From Elusimicrobiota bacterium (GTDB taxonomy: Bacteria > Elusimicrobiota > Elusimicrobia > Elusimicrobiales > UBA9959), in the NCBI GenBank assembly GCA_003450815.1, contig DMES01000085.1:1-38849 (forward strand): a stretch of DNA of 38,849 nucleotides, written 5' to 3'. Position 1 is the first letter of the stretch, and every line of letters begins with the position of its first letter. Shown here piece after piece: positions 1 to 7,121 of this stretch. A program made the position numbers and the translations under genes. Below the pieces are notes generated by a model. It made no database searches. It was not told where the DNA came from and was given only the letters and a program-made list of their open reading frames with translations.

Positions 1-36
1 TTAAGTTAGTGCCATTCGGGGCTGACCCCATTTCCT

Positions 37-85
37 CATGATGTTGATATTCCAGTTTTTACCTGCCGAAACAGAACCCGACGCT
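37..85 (-). pseudogene. Relic of an FGE/C-lectin gene 3' end
   Basis: Read on the minus strand, 59-82 encodes VGFCFGR followed by TAA, closely matching VGFRCGR-stop at the end of the FN3/FGE gene at 942. Similarity continues a short way past the stop (GGTAAAA, then CTGGAAT), so it covers the gene end and its 3' flank, not only the protein motif. Upstream of VGF the similarity stops. It looks like the remains of a second FGE-type gene copy, but a gene or template repeat continuing beyond the left edge cannot be excluded. Confidence 0.45.
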
Positions 86-122
86 GTATGTGGCAAAATG
101 GCAAAAGGCTGCTGTCTTTTTC

Positions 123-386
123 TTATTTATTTTCTTTATCTATTTCTAAAAATAAGTTTTCAACGTCAGTTAACTCATTTATTGGCTCTTTGGCTCCGGA
201 TGTGCGAACTATGCTAAATTTTCTACTATTCCAAGTATCAAGGGTATTATCGCAAGAGTAGCACCTAAGTTGATTTTGAGAATTTTGGTCAATGCAAGTT
301 GAGCCACAGTTAACACAGAATACAACCGCAGCACTCTTTTTGATGCTTTCACGAAATGTTTTAAGTTGTTCTTTTTTCTTTGACAT
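123..386 (-). CDS. Small zinc-ribbon protein, function unknown
   Basis: This 87-residue protein has a lysine-rich start and then a single zinc-ribbon-like unit: Cys-x2-Cys at about residues 24-27 (CVNCG) and Cys-x2-Cys at about 42-45 (CYSCD). These are very likely four ligands for one structural zinc. The C-terminal 40 residues are polar and acidic and carry no motif I recognise. The start is supported by GAGGT about 8 nt before the ATG. The surrounding DNA is AT-richer than the main part of the window. A role in nucleic-acid or protein binding would be typical of zinc ribbons but is not shown by the sequence. Confidence 0.6.
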   Translation of the reverse strand: MSKKKEQLKTFRESIKKSAAVVFCVNCGSTCIDQNSQNQLRCYSCDNTLDTWNSRKFSIVRTSGAKEPINELTDVENLFLEIDKENK

Positions 387-469
387 ATAATACCTCGTTG
401 TAACGATTTTATTGTTTTCTTAAAGTCCGGTCCGAGTTGAAGCACTTAAACTAAGTATCCGCTAAAATT

Positions 470-484
470 GCAAAGAGTCTTTGC
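470..484 (-). terminator. Short hairpin directly after the gene at 485
   Basis: GCAAAG-AGT-CTTTGC is a perfect 6-bp stem with a 3-nt loop. It abuts the stop codon of the gene at 485-796. There is no T-tract, so termination is only a possibility. Confidence 0.35.
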
Positions 485-796
485 CTACTGTTCTGAGGGA
501 GAGTACTTGGTGTGTTTATGTCCCTTCCCGTCGTCGATTTGCTGGGAAGCCACCCCAAGTCTTTCGCAGACCTTGTTGAAAACTTTTCCCATCTGCTGGA
601 CAGCGGTCATTTTTTGTCCCTTAAGGTGATACAGAGCATAGAAGGGTTCATATTCGTCGCCCCAGTACTTCCCAAGAACTTGCTCCATGGTGAAGGGAGA
701 CTTGTTATTCTTTAATCGGAGTCGGAGTCGTTGCTCAATCAGTGCATCGGTAGCCGCAAGCAAATACTTTTTACTAACGGGGTATGTTATATTCAT
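485..796 (-). CDS. Hypothetical protein, 103 aa
   Basis: I do not recognise this protein. The open frame extends upstream to a TTG at 895, but the ATG at 796 has a strong ribosome binding site (GGAGG, 6 nt spacing), so the protein most likely begins MNITYPVSKK. It is basic, without signal peptide or membrane segment, and predicted mostly helical. It has a Trp/Tyr-rich centre (GKYWGDEYEPFYALYHLKG) and a polar, His/Lys-rich tail. It follows the FN3/FGE gene on the same strand after a gap of about 145 bp and could be co-transcribed. It does not resemble the Avd accessory protein of diversity-generating retroelements. Confidence 0.55.
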   Translation of the reverse strand: MNITYPVSKKYLLAATDALIEQRLRLRLKNNKSPFTMEQVLGKYWGDEYEPFYALYHLKGQKMTAVQQMGKVFNKVCERLGVASQQIDDGKGHKHTKYSPSEQ

Positions 797-941
797 AAAG
801 AACCTCCAACCGGATTTTTTTATTGCCCATCGAAGGCGGGCTTCTAAACAGTATCGGCACCCGCAAGATTTCGGCCTGTGTCCATGACGTAACAAGAGCT
901 GTGCTCATCAAACTGCCAAGATTTAAGATTCCAGATTAGTT

Positions 942-2705
942 TTACCTACCGCAGCGGAACCCGACCTCCGCACCAGCCGACGACGATTGGGTGCTGCCCG
1001 CGCCGAAGGCGAACACCCCTGCGTATCCGGCCCCCAACACGCCGGGGTCCCAGGAGCCACCGCGGTCCACCGCGTCGGTTGTTACGCCGGGCATAGAGCC
1101 GCCCCAGTACTGCCCCACACCGTAAGCGCTGGTATAGCCGATGTTAGAAGGTCCTAGAACCTGCCGTTCCCCACTTAAATCAGGGGTGCTTGTCCTATTC
1201 CAGTCATACGGACCACCGGAATCAAAAGAAACTCCACTTGGGGTCCCCTTAGCGCCGCCTAGGCCCGCGCCATAGACCCATTCCCACACATTCCCCGACC
1301 AGTCCCATATCTGCCAGCCGTTGGAAAGAACGTGCATTGCCTTAGTGTCTTTGTTAGTGCTGAAGTCTGGGCCGCCATAGGCATAACTTGCATTGTCGAT
1401 TCCGCCCACATTACCACGCTTTAATCCGCCGCCGGCGAACAACTGGCTGCTGATTACTCCATTTGCCCAGTTAGCAGACTGGGCTTCAATGTTTCTGTTG
1501 ATAGTCTGGACTTCTGGTATGGTCAGCAGGTGAGAACCTGACCCAAGAGCAGAACATGCCGCTATTGCCGCTGTTTGGGTAATGTTTGCCCATGGAGTTA
1601 TATTCGCTTGTGAGGTCGCTACCCCTCCCACATTCTTCGCTTCATATTGCATGACATAAAAATCGCTGGTTCCAAATGACGAATTCCCCGGAACAAGCAC
1701 CCATGCGCCACCGACAGCCCACAGGGATGTTGTGCCGGAGGCTGAGGTGGACTGCCCCGAGCAGTTGGCTGCGGCATCACAAGCTGTGACCGTGTAAGAG
1801 TAGGCAGTTGCTGCTACGAGTCCGGCGTCATTATATGTGGTCCCGGTTGGCGTGGTTATAGGAGTAGCCCCGCCGTCCCTGTATATCTTATAGCTTGTTA
1901 CACCGACATCGTCGGTAGACGCGGTCCAGCCAAGATTAATCTGAAAACTGCTTACGGCCACAGCCGTGAGGTTGCTCGGTACGGTGGGGGTTTGTGTGTC
2001 TGGTGTTGTGGTGCTGACCGACGTGCTTTGAGCCGAGCAATTGCCAGCGGCATCGCAAGCGCTTAAAGTATAGGAATAAGTGGTTAAAACCGTTAGGCTG
2101 GTATTGCTGTAGGTAGTACCTGTTGGCGTAGCTATGGGTATGGCACCACCGTCACGATATATCTTATAGATTGTCACACCTACATCGTCTGTAGAGGCAG
2201 TCCAGCTAAGGTTGATCTGAAAACTGCTTACAGCCACAGCAGTGAGATTAGTGGGCACGGTGGGCGCTTGTGTGTCTAGGGCTGTTGTGGCGTTGGCTGA
2301 CGTGCTTTGAGTTGAACAATTGCCAGCAGCATCGCAAGCGCTGACTGTGTAAGAGTAAGGGGTTGCAACTGTGAGTCCGGTGTCATTATAGGTTGTCCCG
2401 GTTGGCGTAGCTATGGGCGTAGCGCCGCCGTTCCTGTATATCTTGTAGCTTGTAGCTCCGACATTGTCGGTAGAGGCAGTCCAGCTTAGGTTGATCTGGC
2501 TACTGTTTACGGCCACAGCTGTGAGGTTGGTGGGTACGGTGGGGGCTTGTGTGTCTGTGCTAGTGGCTGCTTTGCTCTGGACAACTTTGGCGTCAATTTT
2601 ATCAACTCTTTTTTTAGCGGTTTTTATCAGGCCGAGGTTTAGTCCGGCTATTAGTGCGATTGGGAGTATTAAGAGCGTTAGGCTGATGGTTAAAATCTTT
2701 TTCAT
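942..2705 (-). CDS. Secreted protein: three FN3 repeats + FGE/C-type-lectin domain
   Basis: 587 residues. Residues 1-25 form a signal peptide or N-terminal membrane anchor (MKKILTISLTLLILPIALIAG). Residues 51-143, 144-235 and 236-327 are three closely similar fibronectin type III repeats, each starting DTQxPTVPxNLTAVAV and including YKIYR and CDAAxNC. Residues 328-587 form a formylglycine-generating-enzyme/sulfatase-modifying-factor type domain with WDWSGNVWEW, DRGGSW and the terminal GFRCGR. In many secreted proteins this fold is a ligand-binding C-type-lectin scaffold and not an enzyme; I see no clear catalytic cysteine pair. It starts 4 nt after the stop of the upstream CsgG-like gene, with AGGTAA as the binding site, so the two are translationally coupled. 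Probable role: surface binding or adhesion. The same fold is the usual target of diversity-generating retroelements. Confidence 0.85.
   Translation of the reverse strand: MKKILTISLTLLILPIALIAGLNLGLIKTAKKRVDKIDAKVVQSKAATSTDTQAPTVPTNLTAVAVNSSQINLSWTASTDNVGATSYKIYRNGGATPIATPTGTTYNDTGLTVATPYSYTVSACDAAGNCSTQSTSANATTALDTQAPTVPTNLTAVAVSSFQINLSWTASTDDVGVTIYKIYRDGGAIPIATPTGTTYSNTSLTVLTTYSYTLSACDAAGNCSAQSTSVSTTTPDTQTPTVPSNLTAVAVSSFQINLGWTASTDDVGVTSYKIYRDGGATPITTPTGTTYNDAGLVAATAYSYTVTACDAAANCSGQSTSASGTTSLWAVGGAWVLVPGNSSFGTSDFYVMQYEAKNVGGVATSQANITPWANITQTAAIAACSALGSGSHLLTIPEVQTINRNIEAQSANWANGVISSQLFAGGGLKRGNVGGIDNASYAYGGPDFSTNKDTKAMHVLSNGWQIWDWSGNVWEWVYGAGLGGAKGTPSGVSFDSGGPYDWNRTSTPDLSGERQVLGPSNIGYTSAYGVGQYWGGSMPGVTTDAVDRGGSWDPGVLGAGYAGVFAFGAGSTQSSSAGAEVGFRCGR
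1725..2555 (-). repeat. Three tandem ~276-bp FN3-coding repeats
   Basis: Units lie at about 2555-2277, 2276-2001 and 2000-1725 and are similar at the DNA level, not only in protein. Unit number could change by recombination between them, altering the length of the stalk that presents the FGE domain. Confidence 0.8.
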
Positions 2706-2709
2706 GTTG

Positions 2710-3672
2710 TTACCTGAAATGCCAGTAGATGCCCAGGTTTACCATGTAATCTATTCCGCTATCAGACTGGGAATATTCATTTTCCTTTAGATTTATATAC
2801 ATAGGGCCAAAGTCCATGATCAGGCCAATATGCTTGGTCAGAAAAATCTCTCCGCCGAGAAAAGCTCCTCCGGCATAGCCTGCGCCTTTGCTCGCTTTGC
2901 CTTTGAAGGTTATGTAGTCCGCCTCTATTCCTAAAAACAGGCGCGGGTTTGCGTCCCGTGTGAAATAGCGGTAATATCTGGGGCCAAGGGCAAGAATTCC
3001 GGACCCGGATTGCGCCCTTAACTCCCATGCGCTTTTGTTCCCGGTAATATATTTTATGGAAGCGCCGGGATAAAGAGCGCCCAACGCCCAGCTCCCAGGA
3101 TTTAAGTTGTTGCGGGCAACAGGCGTTTTGACTGGCGGTTGTTTTATGGATTTTTGGGGAGGAACTTGTTCCGGCTCCGGCTGTTGCGAAGGTGCCCGCC
3201 TGGAAAGAATTTTTACCATCTGTGTGCACAGGCCGGGAATATCCTCCCTGCTTTGGGATGTAAGTTTTTTTCCGGAGAGTACTTCACCTGTCAGTACATC
3301 AATAAACCTGATGTTAAGCGTGTAGCTTTCGCCCAGTTTTACCACGCTGCCAACGGCAACAATTTGTGCCCCTAAAACTTTCCCTATTCCCACAGCCGTA
3401 TTCTGGTCTATTGTTCCGCTTAAGCCCAGCTTCTGTTCTTTCAGCGCTTCTTTGAGCATACTGCGTTCTACTACGCTGTAGTTGCCCGTTTCGACCAGCG
3501 TGGTACGTAAAATTTCCGCGGCGCCTTCGCCTAGTTCAGCCGAATCGCCCACAGTTTTAAAATCAAGAACCGCCATTTTCAGTTTGCCTTCCATGGCAAA
3601 TATGGGGCTGCCGTAAAGGCTGGTTATTATGAAAAGTGAAAACACTGTGGCAAAAGTCTTAAATCCTGTCAT
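2710..3672 (-). CDS. CsgG/FlgO-like protein with C-terminal outer-membrane barrel domain
   Basis: Taken from the ATG at 3672 the protein has 320 residues and opens with a clear Sec signal peptide (MTGFKTFATVFSLFIITSLYG, cleavage probably after SPIFA). An alternative ATG at 3705 has GGCGG upstream and would add 11 residues; the longer open frame to 3846 has no signal-like start. Residues about 30-175 match the CsgG/FlgO fold (MAVLDFKTVGDS, YSVVERSMLKEALKEQKLG, LGAQIVAVGSVVK). A Pro-rich linker follows (about 180-210). The rest has alternating beta-strand texture ending in an aromatic residue cluster (NLGIYWHFR), as in small outer-membrane barrels. Known CsgG proteins form secretion pores; here a barrel-anchored envelope factor serving the co-operonic FN3/FGE protein is an inference. 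Confidence 0.75.
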   Translation of the reverse strand: MTGFKTFATVFSLFIITSLYGSPIFAMEGKLKMAVLDFKTVGDSAELGEGAAEILRTTLVETGNYSVVERSMLKEALKEQKLGLSGTIDQNTAVGIGKVLGAQIVAVGSVVKLGESYTLNIRFIDVLTGEVLSGKKLTSQSREDIPGLCTQMVKILSRRAPSQQPEPEQVPPQKSIKQPPVKTPVARNNLNPGSWALGALYPGASIKYITGNKSAWELRAQSGSGILALGPRYYRYFTRDANPRLFLGIEADYITFKGKASKGAGYAGGAFLGGEIFLTKHIGLIMDFGPMYINLKENEYSQSDSGIDYMVNLGIYWHFR

Positions 3673-3856
3673 GGGGTGTGTCCGCTGATTTCTAAAATAT
3701 TCCATTATCCGCCAAAATAAAACGTAAAGAGACCCAAGTCGTTTTGGGGTTCCTGATGTAACGCCCTGATGATAAATGCCTGACTGTATATGAAGAGTAC
3801 CCCTAAAACATATTCTATCACTTATAAATGATAAAACCAACATCACTCATAAATTA

Positions 3857-3885
3857 TTGTTATCCGGCGCCGATTTGGATAAATT
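3857..3885 (+). promoter_or_regulatory. Promoter of the XRE regulator gene, likely leaderless
   Basis: TTGTTA (3857-3862), a 17-bp spacer and TAAATT (3880-3885) lie only 7 nt before the ATG at 3893, and no Shine-Dalgarno sequence is present. Transcription would start at or next to the ATG. Confidence 0.45.
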
Positions 3886-3892
3886 TTACTGT

Positions 3893-4228
3893 ATGGAAAA
3901 TGACATCAGGGCAGAAGTCGGTCTGCGGATAAGGCAGCTGCGGAAAAATAAAGGCCTGAGTATTGAGGAACTGGCGCACCTGGCCGGAGTCCACCCTAAT
4001 TATTTGAGCGAAGCCGAGTGCGGAAAGAAAAACTTTTCCCTTGCCACGATTGAAAAGATCGCGAAAGCCTTGGATGCGGCCGTCGCGGAATTGTTTTCAG
4101 GCCGGACAGCCAGCTATTCCCCGAAAATAATGGGGACCAATAAGCTTTCCTATCTGTTAAGGGATGCCGGACCGAAAGAGATGGATTTTATAATCAAGAC
4201 CGCAAAGTTCATCCTCAAGCGAAAATAA
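3893..4228 (+). CDS. XRE-family (Cro/C1-type) transcriptional regulator
   Basis: 111 residues from the ATG at 3893; a TTG at 3857 would add 12 residues but overlaps the predicted -35 box. Residues about 8-65 are a classic helix-turn-helix_3 domain (VGLRIRQLRKNKGLSIEELA, HPNYLSEAECGKKNFSLATI, IAKALD). The remaining 45 residues are a short helical tail (KLSYLLRDAGPKEMDFIIKT) with no recognised sensor domain. It is divergent from the CsgG-like/FN3-FGE operon, so it may regulate that operon and itself, but no operator could be assigned. It ends just before a strong terminator shared with the convergent hydrolase gene. Confidence 0.85.
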   Translation: MENDIRAEVGLRIRQLRKNKGLSIEELAHLAGVHPNYLSEAECGKKNFSLATIEKIAKALDAAVAELFSGRTASYSPKIMGTNKLSYLLRDAGPKEMDFIIKTAKFILKRK

Positions 4229-4230
4229 GA

Positions 4231-4272
4231 CAGAAACAAGAAAGGGCCCAAATGGGCCCTTTCTTGTTTCTG
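4231..4272. terminator. Bidirectional terminator, 20-bp perfect stem
   Basis: CAGAAACAAGAAAGGGCCCA and its exact reverse complement are separated by only AA. The GC core GGGCCC is flanked by A-rich and T-rich tracts, suitable for termination in both directions between two convergent genes. Confidence 0.85.
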
Positions 4273-4334
4273 AATGCCATAAGTTTAGATAAACTTGGAA
4301 AAGCAGTCTGCTCCTTTTCATTAAGAACTATTTC

Positions 4335-5519
4335 TTATTCCTTGGAGAAGAAATCCAGTGCGCTGTAGCGGTAGTTGATATACCACCTGACCACCGTTCC
4401 GATATGGGACAAGCGGCTCAACTCGTATTTCGGATGCCCGAAAGCGTTCCACAGTTCAAGCTGGTCCCTGAACGGAATCATGTCGTCGTTAGTGCTCATG
4501 ACCATGTAAATTTTTTTGTGAACGGCGTTCCTTGCGAAATAAACGGGGTCTGAGTAAACTTTTTCCCTGGTTTCCCTGAACCAGCGGTTTATTCTTTTGC
4601 CTTTGGGTAGGCTTCTTAACTGACCATCCGTGGTGAAATTATAGTTTCTAAAAGTAACTATCCGGTTCTGTGAACTGTTCGTCGCAATGTCGGCAAAATT
4701 TCCGCCGCCTACTATCAGATAGGCATACTTAATGTTGTTGTCGATGCCTGCCAGGGAAGCCGCAATAATCGCGCCAAGGCTTACGCCAAAAGCGCCCACT
4801 TTACCGCTGTCAATACGTTTTGTCTTATCGCTAAGGATGGCGCTGGTAAGCATTCTTAAGGAAACTATAGCCTGAACTCCGACAGTGTTCATTTCCTCCA
4901 GCGATTTGTCAGGGGTAAACAGTTCCTCCATTTCAGGTATTATTGTGTCCATCCCGTTGCGGGCAAGCAGTTCGGCTATATCACGGTCCACTACCGTGGC
5001 GCCCATAATCGGTGGAAGGATAAGCACTAAAGGCCTCTCTCTTTCAACATTAGCTTCGTAATATATAAATTTTATTTCCCTTGCTGTTTTGCCGGCTTCT
5101 CTTGCGCCGTCAGCCGGCAGTCTGGCGCGTAAAATGCCGTCATAAACGATATAGCTGACCTTTTTTGGTCTGTATTCGGCATCAGGCGATGATGAGTTTA
5201 AATCCTCAGATGCAAAAATTTCCTCGCGTTTTGAAAAGACGGGCGCTTCCATATCGCTTTCTCCGAATTGGAACCGGGAGAGCAGATTGTGGTAATCGGT
5301 TCTTTCCAGATCCACCATATTCTTATGAGTGAATTTTTCAGCTTCCGGAAGCAGTTTGTCTGAAAACCAAAGATTCCGGAGTATAACCGAATCGGCGGTG
5401 TTCATTCTTGCGTCTTCTGCGGAAAAGTTGTCTTCGGCAATATCAACAGACTTGCCGGTTCTACTCCATGCGGCAGGTGCGGTTGTCAATAAAACGGTTA
5501 TCAAAAATACCCATTTCAT
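4335..5519 (-). CDS. Secreted alpha/beta-hydrolase (esterase/lipase-like)
   Basis: 394 residues with a Sec signal peptide (MKWVFLITVLLTTAPAAWSR). The hydrolase core follows an N-terminal extension of about 150 residues. The nucleophile elbow is GVSLG (G-x-S-x-G). The acid is probably the Asp of STNDDMIPF and the histidine is in LSHIG near the C-terminus, giving the usual Ser-Asp-His order. LILPPIMGATVVDRDIAELL resembles the oxyanion strand and following helix of peptidase- or esterase-type hydrolases. The substrate is unknown. The gene stands alone, convergent with the XRE gene. Its upstream region has TAGAAT 8 nt before the ATG and no clear ribosome binding site. The stop codon begins a weak 6-bp hairpin. 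Confidence 0.75.
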   Translation of the reverse strand: MKWVFLITVLLTTAPAAWSRTGKSVDIAEDNFSAEDARMNTADSVILRNLWFSDKLLPEAEKFTHKNMVDLERTDYHNLLSRFQFGESDMEAPVFSKREEIFASEDLNSSSPDAEYRPKKVSYIVYDGILRARLPADGAREAGKTAREIKFIYYEANVERERPLVLILPPIMGATVVDRDIAELLARNGMDTIIPEMEELFTPDKSLEEMNTVGVQAIVSLRMLTSAILSDKTKRIDSGKVGAFGVSLGAIIAASLAGIDNNIKYAYLIVGGGNFADIATNSSQNRIVTFRNYNFTTDGQLRSLPKGKRINRWFRETREKVYSDPVYFARNAVHKKIYMVMSTNDDMIPFRDQLELWNAFGHPKYELSRLSHIGTVVRWYINYRYSALDFFSKE

Positions 5520-5570
5520 AAAAATCTATTCTAATAGCCTAGCAGACAGAACCGTAATTTACAAGACAAG

Positions 5571-5597
5571 AAAAAGGTGCCAGCAGGCACCTTTTTT
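5571..5597. terminator. Terminator-like hairpin
   Basis: GGTGCC-AGCA-GGCACC (5576-5591) is flanked by A5 on the left and T6 on the right, a standard intrinsic terminator form in either direction. It lies between divergently transcribed genes, so it may insulate them. Confidence 0.6.
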
Positions 5598-5613
5598 GAT
5601 GACATTGGACCTC

Positions 5614-5636
5614 TGCCCCGTATCAAGTACGGGGCA
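5614..5636. repeat. REP-like palindrome (TGCCCCGTA/TACGGGGCA)
   Basis: A perfect 9-bp stem with loop TCAAG is followed by a GCTTCGCCGGGGTGACG tail. This combination resembles short palindromic repeats scattered through unrelated bacterial genomes. There is only one copy in this window. Confidence 0.4.
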
Positions 5637-5744
5637 AGCTTCGCCGGGGTGACGTCAAGGGCTTCACCAGAACGATGAAAAACGCATCTCGTCTTACGTG
5701 AGTTTTCGGGCCATAATCTTTTTTATCCCCCTGCCGGACTAAAT

Positions 5745-5757
5745 GCTAAAATTTAGC
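5745..5757. promoter_or_regulatory. Palindrome upstream of the first GGDEF gene
   Basis: GCTAAA-A-TTTAGC is an exact dyad directly before a possible -10 box TATATT (5761-5766). It sits where a regulator could block transcription of the two cyclase genes. The binding protein is unknown. Confidence 0.3.
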
Positions 5758-5783
5758 CATTATATTGCGGCTGAAAATCGAAA

Positions 5784-7121
5784 ATGAAAAATAACAGGGC
5801 TTTTAATCTGCTGGTCGCTTTCGGGCTTTTTGCGGGGGTTTCCTGGCTGCTGTTTGCCCACGGGCGCTGGTTTCTCTGGATCTTTCCGGCGTATGGGGCG
5901 GTTTTTCTTTGGTTCTCCTGGCGTCCGGAAAAAGAATTGAAATTCATTTTTCTTTTTCTGGCCACTACGGCGGGCTTCATTATGCCCAGGTTTTCACCGG
6001 GGGCCGATTCCCTGTCCGGCGCCGCGATGACGCTTGCCGAAATACTTTCACTGTGGCTTCTGTTTTACGCGCTTTCCAGTTCGGAAAGGGGCAGGGATTC
6101 TAAGCGCGAGAAGATCTCGGCTTCCCTGGCCAAAGCCCGCGAGCGGGAAAAAAATCTTCGGGAAGAACTGCAGCGTTATCTTGAACACAAGGCGGTTCTG
6201 CTGGATAAAATAAAACTCCAGGAGGAAATTGCCGTTTCCATAAGGCACATGGCTTCCGCTTCTGGCGCTTCGGAAATAAAACTGGCGCTGGAAGCCAGGA
6301 TGAAAAGTGTTTTTGCCGGCTGTAATTCCCGTCTTGATTCCGGAGCGCCCTCTGATTTTATTGAAACCTGGGTGTCGGAGCGTAAAATTCCGCTTTTAAT
6401 CCGGAATTCTGAAGAGGAAACGCGGTTTTCCCGCGCGCTATTCGGCCCTGAGCAGCGGTCCCTTATAGCGGCTCCTCTTTATTTTTTTGGTTCCATGGCC
6501 GGATTTCTGCGCGTTTCATCCCCTGAGCCCGGGCGTTTTACGCAGGAGGATCTGCGGGCGGCCGAGCTTCTGGCAACGCTTGCCGGGGTAAGTATGGAGA
6601 ATATTTACCTGTTTGAAAAGGTGCGGGAGCTGGCTATCAAAGACGCCTTAACCGGGCTTTATACCCACCGCGCTTTTCAAAGCCGGATAGAGGAGGAGAT
6701 ATTACGCGCCGCTCGCGCGAGAACACCTTTTTCGCTTGTGATGGCTGACATAGACCACTTCAAGTCTTACAACGACAATTACGGCCATCAGGCCGGCGAC
6801 ACGGTTCTGAAGGCAGTGGCGGAAATTTTATCGTCCGGGGTGCGCGATATAGACTTTGTGGCCCGATATGGCGGTGAGGAATTCGCCATAATATTTACCG
6901 GAGCGGATAAGCGGCAGGCGGCTGAGGCGGCGGATCAATTGCGCAAGCGCCTTGAAAGCGAAAAGTTCTCATTCAACGGTAAGCATTCAGGGGTAACAGC
7001 CAGTTTTGGCGCGGCCCAATTCCCATCCGACGGCGCTACCTCAAGCCAGTTGGTGCGTGCCGCAGATGAACGTCTTTATAAGGCCAAAGAAGCGGGCCGC
7101 AACAGGGTGGTTTATGAATAA
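5784..7121 (+). CDS. Membrane diguanylate cyclase with GAF domain
   Basis: 445 residues. The first 110 hold three to four hydrophobic helices. Residues about 110-150 are a charged coiled coil, about 150-280 a GAF-like sensor domain, and 285-445 a GGDEF domain that makes cyclic di-GMP from two GTP. The active site is intact (RYGGEEF near residue 362; MADIDHFKSYND for metal and guanine contact). The inhibitory site is also present: RDID five residues before GGEEF is a proper RxxD. Membrane anchoring plus GAF suggests a sensor for a small ligand or redox signal. There is no strong ribosome binding site. The stop overlaps the start of the next cyclase gene by 8 nt, so the two are co-expressed. 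Confidence 0.9.
   Translation: MKNNRAFNLLVAFGLFAGVSWLLFAHGRWFLWIFPAYGAVFLWFSWRPEKELKFIFLFLATTAGFIMPRFSPGADSLSGAAMTLAEILSLWLLFYALSSSERGRDSKREKISASLAKAREREKNLREELQRYLEHKAVLLDKIKLQEEIAVSIRHMASASGASEIKLALEARMKSVFAGCNSRLDSGAPSDFIETWVSERKIPLLIRNSEEETRFSRALFGPEQRSLIAAPLYFFGSMAGFLRVSSPEPGRFTQEDLRAAELLATLAGVSMENIYLFEKVRELAIKDALTGLYTHRAFQSRIEEEILRAARARTPFSLVMADIDHFKSYNDNYGHQAGDTVLKAVAEILSSGVRDIDFVARYGGEEFAIIFTGADKRQAAEAADQLRKRLESEKFSFNGKHSGVTASFGAAQFPSDGATSSQLVRAADERLYKAKEAGRNRVVYE

Noticed and set aside
797..895. TTG start and Cys-rich extension of the 103-aa protein
   Set aside because: GGAGG lies exactly before the internal ATG at 796, while the TTG has no ribosome binding site.
1..2705. A complete diversity-generating retroelement
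   Set aside because: Only a target-like domain and a short 3'-end match are visible. There is no reverse transcriptase, no Avd-like protein and no A-rich template copy in the window.
3673..3846. Long N-terminal extension of the CsgG-like protein
   Set aside because: The extension has no signal-like start and covers the divergent promoter region; internal ATGs at 3672 or 3705 put the signal peptide first or nearly first.
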